A stretch of 64,000 nucleotides of DNA from Ignavibacteria bacterium (GCA_030684555.1 JAUXVN010000074.1:43396-107395), one strand, 5' to 3'; counted from the stretch's first letter, positions 26,927-37,317 are shown. A program made the numbers and translations. The notes: generated by a model from the letters alone, not told the origin.

Positions 26927-28588
26927 TTAATAAAAATTCAGTCCCAACATTAATGTATTAGTTGCGCTATTTTTTCCTTCAAATGAAACTGAATTATGAT
27001 TATATACCAACTGAAAAGTTATATGATTAGAAAAAAGATAGGTTAAAGTATTAATAACACGTAGTTGTTTCTCAAGTACGCCATCCAAAAGAAAGCTATA
27101 ATATGGAGTGATAATCGTTTTGCTTTTAAACACATCTCCCCCCACATTCAATACTAATTTACCATCCTCATCATAAATATTATTACCATGTTTAATGTAA
27201 TCAGCTCTCACATTCACATTAATTCTAAAAGTCACATCATAGTCAAATGACAACGATACAACAGTACTATTTGGAGGGATTCCGAGACCAAGTTGATAAC
27301 CATTATTAGTGTATGATAATGGTCGTTCAAGTCCATAATGAGAAAAAGCGTAGGGACGCACGATAGTATACTCGATATCTAATAGTGAATTTTTAATCAT
27401 AAAAGGATAAGCTAAACGTAATCCGGTTTGATAAACCGCACTATTACTTGATGTTGACCAATCCCCCTTTAACAAATAATTAAAATTTATGTCATCGAAC
27501 ATTATTGTACCATTCCACACTAATCCATTTGTGATTCTCCAATTCATATCAAACGTCCAATAAGAATTGTCGAGATCATTGAGAGAACGTTGTGCAGATT
27601 CCCATAAAATAAATGGATTAAGATAAGCAGCTTCAAATGGACGATTAGAATAAATCATAGTTTGGGAAGCTCCTATAGATATGTCTTCATTAGGAGCAAA
27701 CCTTAACCTGCTGTAGGCTATAAATTTTGGATTTTTAAAGGTGCTTTTAACGCCTGTTTCCTCATTAAGGGATGAGTCAGGAATTTCCACTAACCAGCCA
27801 TGAAGAAAACGGTAATCGAAGCTACCGTAATTCAAACTGAAAGTAACGAAATCAAATATTTGCGAAGTTGAATCAAATCCTATTCGATTTAAATTACTAT
27901 TCCCCCACATCAGTCTTTCTCTACCAAATTTAAAGGAAAAGAATTCTTTTTCTATACTTACATATCCTTCTGTTCCATCAAAGTTTTCAAGCCCGCCGAT
28001 CTGATGTGTAAAATTGTGACGTATTCTTTCATCAACAGTTGCAAGTTTTCTATCACCTGATTGAATTCCATTCCACGCACTTAGGTAGAGTGTTAACCAA
28101 TCACTATAAAAAATTGAAAGGTGACCACCAAAGGAAGTAAGTGAAGTATTTCGTCTTATTGAATCTCCTGTTTGAGTCACAAATTTATATGAAAAAATTG
28201 GATTAGCTTCAATTTGTAATATTGAATCTTTATAATAAAAGAGATAACTATTTTTGTCATCAAATAAATAAGCTCCAAAAAGGTCTTTCTGAAAACCCTT
28301 TGATGTGTAATTAGTTTCGTTCACGAAATTATCGAAATGATTCTGGAAAAGTACAGATCTGGAGCTGTCGGTTCTGTTGGTATAACTACGCATATTGTTA
28401 AGCTTTGAATAAACAACATTTCTATTTTGGGGTAAATAAAAAGAAGAAGACATTGGTAATTCTCCTTCCGTCTGCTTTTTAAGCAAATAGTTATAAACAG
28501 AATGATAAGGTTTTATACTCTCAAATTGAGCGTAGCAAAACTGAGTTGTAAAAAAAAGTGTGAATATTATTAAATTTCTTAAAGTCAT
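26927..28588 (-). CDS. Wzi-like outer-membrane capsule assembly protein
   Basis: A 553-residue exported protein with signal peptide MTLRNLIIFTLFFTTQFCYAQ and a long run of beta strands rich in Tyr, Phe, Asn and Trp, ending LMLGLNFY with a terminal aromatic residue. Features of the Wzi family (PF14052) are an N-terminal helical segment with YNYLLKKQTEGELP and the strand EFFSFKFGRERLMWGNSNLN. In capsule systems Wzi helps attach polysaccharide to the outer surface. Its place after the initiating transferase of the polysaccharide locus supports this. Confidence 0.7.
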   Translation of the reverse strand: MTLRNLIIFTLFFTTQFCYAQFESIKPYHSVYNYLLKKQTEGELPMSSSFYLPQNRNVVYSKLNNMRSYTNRTDSSRSVLFQNHFDNFVNETNYTSKGFQKDLFGAYLFDDKNSYLFYYKDSILQIEANPIFSYKFVTQTGDSIRRNTSLTSFGGHLSIFYSDWLTLYLSAWNGIQSGDRKLATVDERIRHNFTHQIGGLENFDGTEGYVSIEKEFFSFKFGRERLMWGNSNLNRIGFDSTSQIFDFVTFSLNYGSFDYRFLHGWLVEIPDSSLNEETGVKSTFKNPKFIAYSRLRFAPNEDISIGASQTMIYSNRPFEAAYLNPFILWESAQRSLNDLDNSYWTFDMNWRITNGLVWNGTIMFDDINFNYLLKGDWSTSSNSAVYQTGLRLAYPFMIKNSLLDIEYTIVRPYAFSHYGLERPLSYTNNGYQLGLGIPPNSTVVSLSFDYDVTFRINVNVRADYIKHGNNIYDEDGKLVLNVGGDVFKSKTIITPYYSFLLDGVLEKQLRVINTLTYLFSNHITFQLVYNHNSVSFEGKNSATNTLMLGLNFY

Positions 28589-28694
28589 ACTGATTTATTT
28601 TCCGTTATATTAAAAGGATTTAGAACTAGAGATTTTAGATAACTATTAGGTTCATTTATCTAAGGATTTTGACGAAGAGTACAAATTTTAAATA

Positions 28695-30095
28695 TTAATA
28701 TGCGTTAGGATCACCCTTAAACATTTTGAAAACGGTTGAAGCTATGATCTGCATGTCAAGATAAAAAGACCAATTTTCAATATACCATAAATCATAATCA
28801 ACTCTCTTCTGCATCTCCTCAGTTGAGCGTATTTCACCGCGCAGTCCGTTTACCTGAGCCCAACCTGTAATTCCAGATTTGACGAGGTGTCGCAGCATGT
28901 AATATCTAACTTTATCTTTTGATTCTAAATTCAATGGAATAGGATGAGGCCTTGGACCCACAATAGACATTTCACCCTTAAGTACATTAATAAATTGAGG
29001 TAGTTCATCTAAGTTACTTTTCCTTAATAATCTACCAACTCGGGTAATTCTAGGATCCCCTTTTCGCGCTTGAATATATCTCCCTTTTTTATCAGTATCT
29101 CGACTCTTAATTGTCATCGATCTAAATTTATAAACGTTGAACTTTTTATTGTTTTTTCCCCAACGTTCCTGTTTGAATAATATTGGACCTTTTGAATCAA
29201 GTTTAATTAATATTCCAATTAATGGGAACAACCATGAGAATATAAAAATGAAAGATAATATCGAGATTACAAGATCTGCGGTACGTTTTATTAATTGCCA
29301 ATGAAATTCGTTAATTCGATCAGTTCGAACCGATATAATTGGGAAGCTTCCAAAAAGAGAAACATCATATCTACCTGATGTAAACTTAAAATAATCTGGA
29401 ATTATTTTAACTCTGGTAGTATATTTTTCGCAAGTAGTTATCACCCACTCCAAACGTTCCGATGCGTAGTTTGGAAGCGCAACAATCACATCATCAATAT
29501 GTCTATTGCTCAATACTGTATCAAGTTGGTTTAGATTGCCAAGATATTTACCATTCAAAAAAGCTTTTATACTGTCATCCAAAAAACCAATTACTCTATA
29601 ACCGAATTGAGGATTTTCATGTATGGTTTCGAAGAAATTTTTACCAACATCCCCGGCTCCTACAATAAGTAAATTCCTTAAGTTTCTCCCCCTCTTCCTC
29701 AGTTGATTTAATAATTTCCTTAATATTAGTCTTTGGAGTGTTAAAAGAAGAAGTGCGAATAATGTAAAATAGAGAATAAATATTCTTGAAAATAATGTCT
29801 CTTTCAACAAAAATATTATTATAATTAGCGAGATGGTTGTGACAAAAAGATTTTTAATAAGTACGATTACTTCAAAACTAAAATTTCTTGACCTAAACTC
29901 ATCGTACAATCCATTTGAATGGGATGAAAGTAACCATACAACCATTCCAACTGTTGATATGAGTAAGAATACGTTAAATATTTGATGGTCAGTGGAATTC
30001 ATGGCAAGTATAAAAGATGCGAGGAAGGCACCTATCAATGACAACAAATCCAATGCGATTCGTAAATATTTTAATGAGCTGCGCTGTATCTGCAT
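28695..30095 (-). CDS. Undecaprenyl-phosphate sugar-1-phosphate transferase (WcaJ-type)
   Basis: Initiates repeat-unit synthesis by moving a sugar phosphate, usually glucose, from UDP-sugar to undecaprenyl phosphate. The 466 residues comprise about four N-terminal membrane helices, a Rossmann-like CoA-binding_3 domain (LIVGAGDVGKNFFE, ~143-156) and a C-terminal bacterial sugar transferase domain with KRTADLVIS, FKQERWGKNNKKFNVYKFRS, SNLDELPQFINVLKGEMS and VGPRPHP. The domain order is that of WcaJ/WbaP-like polyprenyl glycosylphosphotransferases. It has its own promoter (30142-30171). The exact sugar is inferred. Confidence 0.92.
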   Translation of the reverse strand: MQIQRSSLKYLRIALDLLSLIGAFLASFILAMNSTDHQIFNVFLLISTVGMVVWLLSSHSNGLYDEFRSRNFSFEVIVLIKNLFVTTISLIIIIFLLKETLFSRIFILYFTLFALLLLTLQRLILRKLLNQLRKRGRNLRNLLIVGAGDVGKNFFETIHENPQFGYRVIGFLDDSIKAFLNGKYLGNLNQLDTVLSNRHIDDVIVALPNYASERLEWVITTCEKYTTRVKIIPDYFKFTSGRYDVSLFGSFPIISVRTDRINEFHWQLIKRTADLVISILSFIFIFSWLFPLIGILIKLDSKGPILFKQERWGKNNKKFNVYKFRSMTIKSRDTDKKGRYIQARKGDPRITRVGRLLRKSNLDELPQFINVLKGEMSIVGPRPHPIPLNLESKDKVRYYMLRHLVKSGITGWAQVNGLRGEIRSTEEMQKRVDYDLWYIENWSFYLDMQIIASTVFKMFKGDPNAY

Positions 30096-30141
30096 CTAGC
30101 TTTTTATGTTGTTACTTATTACTGTTAAAATGAATGAAATT

Positions 30142-30171
30142 CAAAATTAAGAAGAAAAATAATCATTCCAA
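30142..30171 (-). promoter_or_regulatory. Promoter of the sugar-phosphate transferase gene
   Basis: On the minus strand, TTG (30169-30171), 19 bases and TAATTTTG (30142-30149) match the Bacteroidota consensus; the start codon is 46 bases downstream. It lies in the 417-base gap that splits the polysaccharide locus. Confidence 0.55.
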
Positions 30172-30512
30172 CCATAATTTAACAGGAAAATTTTACCGAT
30201 GAAAAAATAAGTCAACCTATCAATTCAATTGTGAACAGGAAGTCTCGATTTTGATCCAATTGACACTCAATAGATTTTAGGATTTTTATTCTACATCTAA
30301 AGTTAAAAGGAATTTTATTAAAATGAAGTGGTATTTTATTTCTATAGAAGATAGTTTGAATTCATCGAAATTGTGGGGAAGAAAATTGCAAAGAGTCATT
30401 ACTTAACTGCAAAAAAAATCACAGAAACAAAATGCTACAGAAATATTTTTACAATTTTCAAATTGATTAAACATGATTGATAGACTGAGGATAAACCTTA
30501 AACTTAGTGTAA
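30172..30512. other. Intergenic gap within the polysaccharide locus
   Basis: About 340 bases between the promoter at 30142 and the end of the GT4 gene. Only a 27-codon frame (30323-30406, plus strand) is present and its product is not recognised. It may hold the untranslated 3' end of the upstream transcript; no clear terminator hairpin is visible. Confidence 0.5.
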
Positions 30513-31730
30513 CTAAATTATTTCTAAATACTTTTCTGTTATCTTTTCATAAGTGTGTTTTTCAAGGACATATTTTCTGCCATTCTCACCAAGTGTTTTT
30601 CTCTCATCTTCAGTCATGTTAAAAATTTTAAGAATTGCATTAGCAATTTCTGTGGCGTTATTTGGTTCGATAACAAAACCGGCATTTGCTTCTTCGACAA
30701 TTCGATTCGAAGAATCAATGGCACAAATAATGGGTTTTGAGGCTAATAAATATTCGAATAATTTATTCGGTGAGACGCCGTATTTGTACAATTTTTCTTT
30801 CTTCAATCCTATATAACAAACATCAAATTTTTTAAGAATTGAAGGAATTGTATTTGAGGGTTGATGTCCCAGGAATGTAACATTAGGAAGATTCTCAGCC
30901 TTCTTCTGAAGGTTTTCTAATTCCATCCCTCTTCCCACTAAAACAAAATGTACATTTGCGTTCTCTTTCAATAATTCTGCTGCTTCAATAAATAAATCAA
31001 GATTATTAGAAAACCCGACAGTACCTGCATAACCAACAATAAATTTATTTGAAGGGATTTTTGAGCTAATCGATTCATCCAAATGAGTTTGAGATTTTCC
31101 ATTAGAATTAGGCAGAAATACCCCGTTTGGTATGTATACAAAATTCTCTAATTTCATTCCTCTTTTTGTTGTGTACTTCCAAGCTTCAGGAAGAAGTGAA
31201 ACAACTTTATCAGTTTTTGCAAAACCGATCCACTCACTCAACTCCATCAGTAATACATATGGGTTAATACTCGAAAACTTCCCCACATTTTTCATAGTTA
31301 GTGCCCAAAGATCTCTGATTTCAAAAAAGAACTTTGCACCATATTTTTTTGCCCACAGGTAACCCAGTATTGTGGGCGTTGGAGCCGGTGATGAGACAAT
31401 AATTGCATCCGGTTTTGAAATGCTGTCCGTTTTGAAAAATGAAAGTCTGAATAAAAAGATGAGTAACGACAACGCTCTCATTGCACCCGTTGAACTACCA
31501 TATCGGGGGACTTTAACCCAGATATAATTTATACCGTCAACTTTTTCATGTGTAAAAATGCCGGTTGTTTTTGGTGGTTTTACTAACAGATGCGTAAATG
31601 ATGCTCCAAAAACATATACTTCATGTCCCTTTTCAATTAATGATAGTCCTAAATAATATCCACGGAAATTCATTCCGTGATGTTTAGAACCAGCATACTG
31701 GTTTATAAACCAAATAACCTTTTTTGCCAT
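30513..31730 (-). CDS. GT4-family glycosyltransferase (WbuB/WcaI-like)
   Basis: A 405-residue GT-B retaining glycosyltransferase. The acceptor half starts VIWFINQYAGSKHHGMNFRG; the donor half has FIVGYAGTVGFSNNLDLFIE, FVLVGRGMELENL, FLGHQP and the E-x7-E motif region GVSPNKLFEYLLASKP. This N-terminal form is that of WbuB/WcaI-like enzymes. It adds a sugar to the lipid-linked repeat unit on the cytoplasmic side; donor and acceptor are unknown. It begins 59 bases after wecB. Confidence 0.9.
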   Translation of the reverse strand: MAKKVIWFINQYAGSKHHGMNFRGYYLGLSLIEKGHEVYVFGASFTHLLVKPPKTTGIFTHEKVDGINYIWVKVPRYGSSTGAMRALSLLIFLFRLSFFKTDSISKPDAIIVSSPAPTPTILGYLWAKKYGAKFFFEIRDLWALTMKNVGKFSSINPYVLLMELSEWIGFAKTDKVVSLLPEAWKYTTKRGMKLENFVYIPNGVFLPNSNGKSQTHLDESISSKIPSNKFIVGYAGTVGFSNNLDLFIEAAELLKENANVHFVLVGRGMELENLQKKAENLPNVTFLGHQPSNTIPSILKKFDVCYIGLKKEKLYKYGVSPNKLFEYLLASKPIICAIDSSNRIVEEANAGFVIEPNNATEIANAILKIFNMTEDERKTLGENGRKYVLEKHTYEKITEKYLEII

Positions 31731-31789
31731 AATCTAATTATTGTCTATTTCGTACTATTCTCAACAGAAAAATTGCCAATTTTCTACAA

Positions 31790-32884
31790 TTAATTATTGA
31801 GGTACTCGTTTATTATTTTTGTAATATAATTGCTTGATAACCCGTCTCCATAAATATTCTTTTGATTTACCGAGTTACCTTCTTGTTGATTATAAAGTTT
31901 CCATCCGAGATTAAATAATTCCTCTTGGTTTGCATCAGTTAAATGTGAGCAACCCATTTCTACTAATTCTATCCATTCAGTCTGTTTTCTCGGAATTAAA
32001 CAAGGTGTGCCCAAATAATAACTTTCTTTCTGAACTCCACCGGAATCTGTTATTACTAATTTTGCATTTGCTTGAAGTGCTATCATTTCCGTATAAGAGA
32101 CAGGCTCAATTATTTTAATTTTCTCGGAGATTTTCGGTAGTAATTCAAACTTGTCTAATGCTTTTTTTGTTCTTGGATGAATAGGAAATATTATAGTTAT
32201 TCCTTTATCTGCTAATGCACAAATTCCACTGACAATCTCACTCAAGTTTTTATAATTATCACTGTTTTCAGCCCTATGAATTGTGCAAAGAATAAATTCT
32301 TTTTTTCGAAGATTATTTTCGGATAGAATTTTACTTTGATCAACACTATTAATTGTGTTTAAAACAATATCATACATTACATCGCCGGTATTGTGAACTC
32401 CTGTTACTATACCTTCTGCAGCCAAATTTTTAACACTTATCTCTGAAGGAGAAAATAAAAGTGAACTGATACTATCTGTTAAAAGCCTATTAATTTCTTC
32501 CGGCATATAACGATTAAAACTTCTAAGACCTGCTTCAACATGCGCTACAGGAATATGCAATTTTACTGCTGATAATGCACCTGCTAATGTTGAATTTGTA
32601 TCACCGTAAACTAATACCAAATTGGGATTTTCTTTTGTTAATATTTCTTCGATTTGTATTAACATTTTTCCTGTTTGCGCTCCGTGACAACCGTTATTAA
32701 TTCCAAGATTATAGTCGGGATTTCTCAAATTAAGATCTTTAAAGAATACTTCCGACATTGCATAATCATAGTGTTGTCCGGTATGTAGAATAACTTCAGT
32801 TATTCCTAACTTAATAAAATTTTCAGAAATAATTTTAGTCTTAATAAACTGTGGACGTGCTCCAAGAATTGTAACTACCTTCAA
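31790..32884 (-). CDS. wecB: UDP-N-acetylglucosamine 2-epimerase (non-hydrolysing)
   Basis: Interconverts UDP-GlcNAc and UDP-ManNAc for surface polysaccharides. Hallmarks are TILGARPQFIKTKII, LHTGQHYDYAMSEVFF, VYGDTNSTLAGALSA, HVEAGLRSFNRYMPEEINR, CTIHRAENS and ITDSGGVQKESYYLGTPCL. The length (364 residues) is standard. Its ATG overlaps the asnB stop by four bases. It suggests ManNAc or a derivative in the repeat unit. The remote wlbA could act on a related sugar. Confidence 0.95.
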   Translation of the reverse strand: MKVVTILGARPQFIKTKIISENFIKLGITEVILHTGQHYDYAMSEVFFKDLNLRNPDYNLGINNGCHGAQTGKMLIQIEEILTKENPNLVLVYGDTNSTLAGALSAVKLHIPVAHVEAGLRSFNRYMPEEINRLLTDSISSLLFSPSEISVKNLAAEGIVTGVHNTGDVMYDIVLNTINSVDQSKILSENNLRKKEFILCTIHRAENSDNYKNLSEIVSGICALADKGITIIFPIHPRTKKALDKFELLPKISEKIKIIEPVSYTEMIALQANAKLVITDSGGVQKESYYLGTPCLIPRKQTEWIELVEMGCSHLTDANQEELFNLGWKLYNQQEGNSVNQKNIYGDGLSSNYITKIINEYLNN

Positions 32885-34722
32885 TTAGAATCACCTGAAA
32901 AATACTTACCAGCCCATTTTTCTGCTATTAGAATTTTTGAAATATCCGAGGAATGAATTTTAAAACTATTATCCAGATAGGAGTCATAATATTTTAGAAA
33001 TTTCTTATCATCTATCAAACCAATTTCCCCTAAAGTACTTGATTGAAACATTTTTTTTATTTTACTGCGATATGTTGTTTTTAACCAACTCCGTTCAGGT
33101 ATTACAAAACCTAATTTATCGCGTCTCCATTTTATTCTTTCCGGTAAATCTTTAATTGATTTTCGTAATAGATATTTAGTCCATCCATTTTTAATTTTAT
33201 ATTTAGGCTCAACATTCAAAACAAAATTTACTAACCGATGGTCCATCATCGGAAGGCGAGTTTCTATTGAATGAGCCATTGAGTTACGATCTTCAAATCT
33301 TGCTAACATAGGAACTGAGTAAATATCGACATCTTTCTTCTGACGATCAATAAGGGAATTGATTTTCCAAATTTCTTCTATTTGATCATCATAAATTAGA
33401 TAGTCAACTTTACTACTATTCATAAATGGAATATACCTTTTGGCAATATCCATACGTAATTGAGTAATGGCAGTCCTATTAATCAAAGAGCTAAATAACT
33501 CGGCTGTAAAAATATGAAAATTATTTGTTTTTAAAAGATGTTGCAGGTAAAAGAAGTAATATTTTAGATAACCCATCAATATCTCATCCCCCCCCTGCCC
33601 GCTTAGTACAACCCTTATATCCGATTCTTTTTTTATTTTCTCTAAAATCGAATATTGCGCAACAATACTGAACGAAGGGAACGGCTCACCCTGTGCATCT
33701 ATTGTTTTGTCTAAATTATTGAATATTTCTTCCGGTGTAACCTCTAGTTTGAAACAAGAAATCTGCTTCTCATTTATCAATATATCGATGAACTTTTCTT
33801 CACTTATTTTTTTATCTCCGGAAATAACCGAAAAAGCTTTAATTGAATTCGCACAATATTTCTGTGCGGCAACTGTAATTGATGATGAGTCAAGCCCACC
33901 GCTTAATAATGCACCAACTTCAACGTCACTTCGCAGTCTAATTTTTACGCTGTCATAAAACAATTCTGAAAATTTTTCATAATTTTCATTCTCATTCAAC
34001 TTTTCTTCAGATGTGTAGTCCCAATATTTTTCCAAATAGTTGTTACCACTATTCAGATCGATTATAAAATTATTTTTTGCAGGGATTCTAAAAATATCCT
34101 TAAAAAAAGATTCGTTTTTAATGTCAACTAGATTTTGTTGAATAAAATTAAAAAGTGCATTTTTATTTGGTTCAACGGATTTGAGTAAAGGTAGTAACTG
34201 CTTTATTTCACTTGCAAAAAAATATTCGGTTGCGGTTTTATGAAAAAATAATGGTTTTATGGAAAAACGATCACGGCTAACAATTACTCTCTTTTTATCA
34301 AGATCGACAAGGACAAATGCCCACATTCCATTTAATTTTTCGAAAGATTTTTCGCCATAATATTGGTATAACTGCAATATAACTTCAGTATCAGATTTTG
34401 TTGAAAATACTGCCCCGATTGATTGTAATTCTTCCCTTAATTCAATATAGTTAAAAATCTCACCGTTATAAGTAATTATAAGATTATTAAAACGCATTGG
34501 TTGATTTCCGTCAGCACTCAAATCAATAATTGAAAGTCTTCGATGTCCTAAGAAAATATCGAACTGTTCATTATTAATATTACCAAGAGATGTATTTATG
34601 CCTAACACTCCAACAGCATCTGGACCACGGTGAGCTACCAAATTAGTATGATTTGTAAATTTTGAAAAATCTTGATGTTCAAAAAAACCTTTTAATCTAA
34701 CAGCTCCAAAAATTCCACACAT
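32881..34722 (-). CDS. asnB: Asparagine synthetase B-type amidotransferase (glutamine-hydrolysing)
   Basis: The N-terminal glutaminase domain begins with Cys2 (MCGIFGAVRL) and contains RGPDAVG and LGHRRLSIIDLSADGNQP. The synthetase domain has the ATP motif LLSGGLDSS and SGQGGDEILMGY. The start is set at the ATG at 34722 because the Cys must be exposed at the N-terminus after Met removal; a longer frame would bury it. The length is 613 residues. Inside a polysaccharide locus such paralogues are often thought to amidate sugar uronic acids or amino-acid decorations, rather than make free asparagine. That role is inference. Confidence 0.9.
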   Translation of the reverse strand: MCGIFGAVRLKGFFEHQDFSKFTNHTNLVAHRGPDAVGVLGINTSLGNINNEQFDIFLGHRRLSIIDLSADGNQPMRFNNLIITYNGEIFNYIELREELQSIGAVFSTKSDTEVILQLYQYYGEKSFEKLNGMWAFVLVDLDKKRVIVSRDRFSIKPLFFHKTATEYFFASEIKQLLPLLKSVEPNKNALFNFIQQNLVDIKNESFFKDIFRIPAKNNFIIDLNSGNNYLEKYWDYTSEEKLNENENYEKFSELFYDSVKIRLRSDVEVGALLSGGLDSSSITVAAQKYCANSIKAFSVISGDKKISEEKFIDILINEKQISCFKLEVTPEEIFNNLDKTIDAQGEPFPSFSIVAQYSILEKIKKESDIRVVLSGQGGDEILMGYLKYYFFYLQHLLKTNNFHIFTAELFSSLINRTAITQLRMDIAKRYIPFMNSSKVDYLIYDDQIEEIWKINSLIDRQKKDVDIYSVPMLARFEDRNSMAHSIETRLPMMDHRLVNFVLNVEPKYKIKNGWTKYLLRKSIKDLPERIKWRRDKLGFVIPERSWLKTTYRSKIKKMFQSSTLGEIGLIDDKKFLKYYDSYLDNSFKIHSSDISKILIAEKWAGKYFSGDSN

Positions 34723-34736
34723 ATAATTAAAAATCC

Positions 34737-35852
34737 TTAATTCAAAATTTCTTTGTAAATATTTATCATACATTCAATCGTATAATGTAGTTCGTAGAAT
34801 TTTTCAGCTTTCAAACGTCCATTATTCCCAAATTCATTACGTAATTCCTTGTTGAATAATAGTTTTTCAATGGCTTCAGCTGTAGCTTCAGCCTTCTTTT
34901 TGGGGACAACAAACCCACTTTTGCCCTTTTCAACTACTTCACTTAGTCCACCTGCATCTGAAACAATAACAGGTGTATAACAGGCTTGCGCTTCAACAAC
35001 AGCCACGCCGAAACTTTCGTCATCCAGTACAGAGACGGCAACAAAAATGTCAATCAAATTATGATAAATTGGAATCTCCTCATATGCTATAAATCCTGTG
35101 AATACAGTTTTGTTAGCAATGCCTAATTCAATAGTTAAGTTCTTCAAATCATTTTCTAAATAACCTTTCCCCACTATTAGAAGCTTGAATGGTTCAAGTG
35201 GATATTTATCCACAATAATTTTAAAGGCTTTAATGAGAAACTCAACTCCGTATTGTGGTTCAAGAGCTTTTATTGTCCCGATAATTGTTTCATCAGTTTT
35301 CTGGAGATCATTAATTTTATCGAACGTCTTCAGATCAACACCAAATGGCGTCACGTTTATTTCTTTTGATGTAAATAGTTTACAACGTTCTTTCATAAAC
35401 TCACTAGTCGACAAAATTCTGTCTGCTCTACTAAAAACAAATCTTAGTAATGATCTATGAAGAAATGATTGGTCAGGAAAAGAAAATACATCTGCGCCCC
35501 AAACAGAAACAATAAAGGGTTTAAACCGCAAAAATGTACCTAATAAACCATAACTCGAGGCATAATGAGCGTGAATAATATCAGGTTTAATTTTTTTTAC
35601 AACTTGAATGAGATTTGGAAGACACAATACATATAAGATCTTGGTTATGGTACCATATTTTCCTTCCGCTAACTTATCAGAAATTGTATAACTGAATATT
35701 TCTATTCCAGGCAAATATTTACTGTTCTGATTGGAATTTATTCCATAGACAGTAATATTGAAACCTTTGCTATACAGCTCATTTGCCCATTTAATTGTGT
35801 GAATAGAATTGGGTGGAGCTAAAAGTAAAATTTTTTTTCTATTTGATTCCAA
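34737..35852 (-). CDS. GT4-family glycosyltransferase
   Basis: A 371-residue GT-B enzyme. The N-terminal half starts LLLAPPNSIHTIKWANELYS and has HAHYASSYGLLG; the donor half has GTIKALEPQYGVEFLIKAF, LLIVGKGYLENDL, FTGFIAYEEIPIYHNLIDIF and the E-x7-E region DDESFGVAVVEAQACYTPVI. It is coupled to the polymerase gene upstream by a 14-base overlap. It adds one sugar of the repeat unit; specificity is unknown. Confidence 0.92.
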   Translation of the reverse strand: MESNRKKILLLAPPNSIHTIKWANELYSKGFNITVYGINSNQNSKYLPGIEIFSYTISDKLAEGKYGTITKILYVLCLPNLIQVVKKIKPDIIHAHYASSYGLLGTFLRFKPFIVSVWGADVFSFPDQSFLHRSLLRFVFSRADRILSTSEFMKERCKLFTSKEINVTPFGVDLKTFDKINDLQKTDETIIGTIKALEPQYGVEFLIKAFKIIVDKYPLEPFKLLIVGKGYLENDLKNLTIELGIANKTVFTGFIAYEEIPIYHNLIDIFVAVSVLDDESFGVAVVEAQACYTPVIVSDAGGLSEVVEKGKSGFVVPKKKAEATAEAIEKLLFNKELRNEFGNNGRLKAEKFYELHYTIECMINIYKEILN

Positions 35853-37254
35853 CTAGATTTCTTCCACTGCTAATCTTAGATTGTTCGTAATAATAAAGTA
35901 ATGATGCAAAAACTAACCAGAAAGGTAGATCCATTGTGATCCATCCAAAGGTTATTAAATTAATACCCTCAAAAAAACCGCGTATAAATAGCCCAACACC
36001 AATAGATAACATAATCAATGTATTAATGTATTTTGCTTTATCAAAATCTTTATAATACTTCATTGTTTTATAACCAATGTTGAAGAAAATTCCTGGTAAA
36101 ATTACTGAGGCAACTAACCCTAAAATTCCCATCTCTGAAAAAAAACTCAAATAAAAATTGTGGGCAAGGTTACTTCCCTGTGTAACATCTGCTAATCCCT
36201 GTAAAAATATACCATGCCAGCTATCAAGCATAACCGGAATATAATTAAACATCTCATTTGTGAATGAGCCGGGACCGATACCCAACCAGAAGTTATCAGC
36301 AATCATATTGATTGCTAATTCCCAGAGTATATCACGCTGAGATACTCCTTCCTCCAAACGAATAAGTGCAGTAAATGTTTCATTAAGTGTTGGAACTAAC
36401 ACAATTAGTGTAATTAGGATTGCTGAAATTATTACGCTTTTTATCAAGACTTTGCGATACATAAAAAAAAAGTAAAATGTAATACTTACTGCAAGTGAAA
36501 GAAAGGCGCCTCTGGAAACAGTAAACAATAAGCCTATTATTAATATGATTAGTATTGGAATATAAATTTTTATTTTCTTCATACTAGTTGTTAATATTTT
36601 TCCGGTTATCAGCGGAATAGAGATAGCATAAAAAGCTGCAGTACCATTCGGATTGCCGATCAAACCGCTAAATCGTAGATATATCCATGTGTTAATATCA
36701 AATATACTCTGCCCAAGGCGAATCATATTAAATAGAGCAAACAATACCAATACTATAGACGCAGTTATAATTGAATTTCTAAAGAGATTAATTTCCTTCT
36801 CTCCATTTATTAAAGAGTAGAAAAAATAGATTAAAACAAAGAAAGTTATAGTTTTGGCAGTTAAAATTAATCCTGCAAATGTATCATTAGAAGTAAATGA
36901 AGTTAATACCATCAATAATATAAGTGCGAACAAATATAATAACACAGTTGAGTTTACTGCCGGATACTTTTCTAAGTTAAATCCATATTTATTTAAAAAC
37001 AAAAATAAAAGTGCACTTATACTAACGATATTTACCGCTAACCTTAATGAGGCACCCAAATCGCTCACCAATGTTAGGGAAGAGATGATTACGAAGTTGA
37101 TGACGAAATCTTTTCCCCACAATGAATAGAGATAAGCAAAGATTAACAAACCTAATAAATAGAGTATATTTGCACCTGCAATTGAGCAAACAACTACTGT
37201 AAAAAGCGAAATTAGTAATAAACCTTTATCACTTAGATTAATTGATTTTAGCAT
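35839..37254 (-). CDS. O-antigen ligase / Wzy polymerase-family protein
   Basis: A 471-residue integral membrane protein with about 12 hydrophobic helices and a large periplasmic loop. The loop and following helix contain LGIGPGSFTNEMF, GSNLAHNFYLSFFSEMGILG, the Wzy_C/O-antigen ligase motif with its His. In a locus with a flippase and chain-length proteins, polymerase (Wzy) is more likely than ligase. It overlaps the next GT4 gene by 14 bases. Confidence 0.85.
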   Translation of the reverse strand: MLKSINLSDKGLLLISLFTVVVCSIAGANILYLLGLLIFAYLYSLWGKDFVINFVIISSLTLVSDLGASLRLAVNIVSISALLFLFLNKYGFNLEKYPAVNSTVLLYLFALILLMVLTSFTSNDTFAGLILTAKTITFFVLIYFFYSLINGEKEINLFRNSIITASIVLVLFALFNMIRLGQSIFDINTWIYLRFSGLIGNPNGTAAFYAISIPLITGKILTTSMKKIKIYIPILIILIIGLLFTVSRGAFLSLAVSITFYFFFMYRKVLIKSVIISAILITLIVLVPTLNETFTALIRLEEGVSQRDILWELAINMIADNFWLGIGPGSFTNEMFNYIPVMLDSWHGIFLQGLADVTQGSNLAHNFYLSFFSEMGILGLVASVILPGIFFNIGYKTMKYYKDFDKAKYINTLIMLSIGVGLFIRGFFEGINLITFGWITMDLPFWLVFASLLYYYEQSKISSGRNLVGIK

Positions 37255-37317
37255 GCTAACTGCAAATCATTTTGGTTACTAATATTTATATTTTCGACAA
37301 TAAATAGATCCATCACA

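Noticed and set aside
30323..30406. 27-codon plus-strand frame in the polysaccharide gap
   Set aside because: It has a GG-rich site upstream, but the product is unrecognised, very short and on the strand opposite to the locus; likely chance.
35185..35460. 91-residue plus-strand frame opposite a glycosyltransferase
   Set aside because: It is a shadow of a strongly supported GT4 gene on the minus strand.
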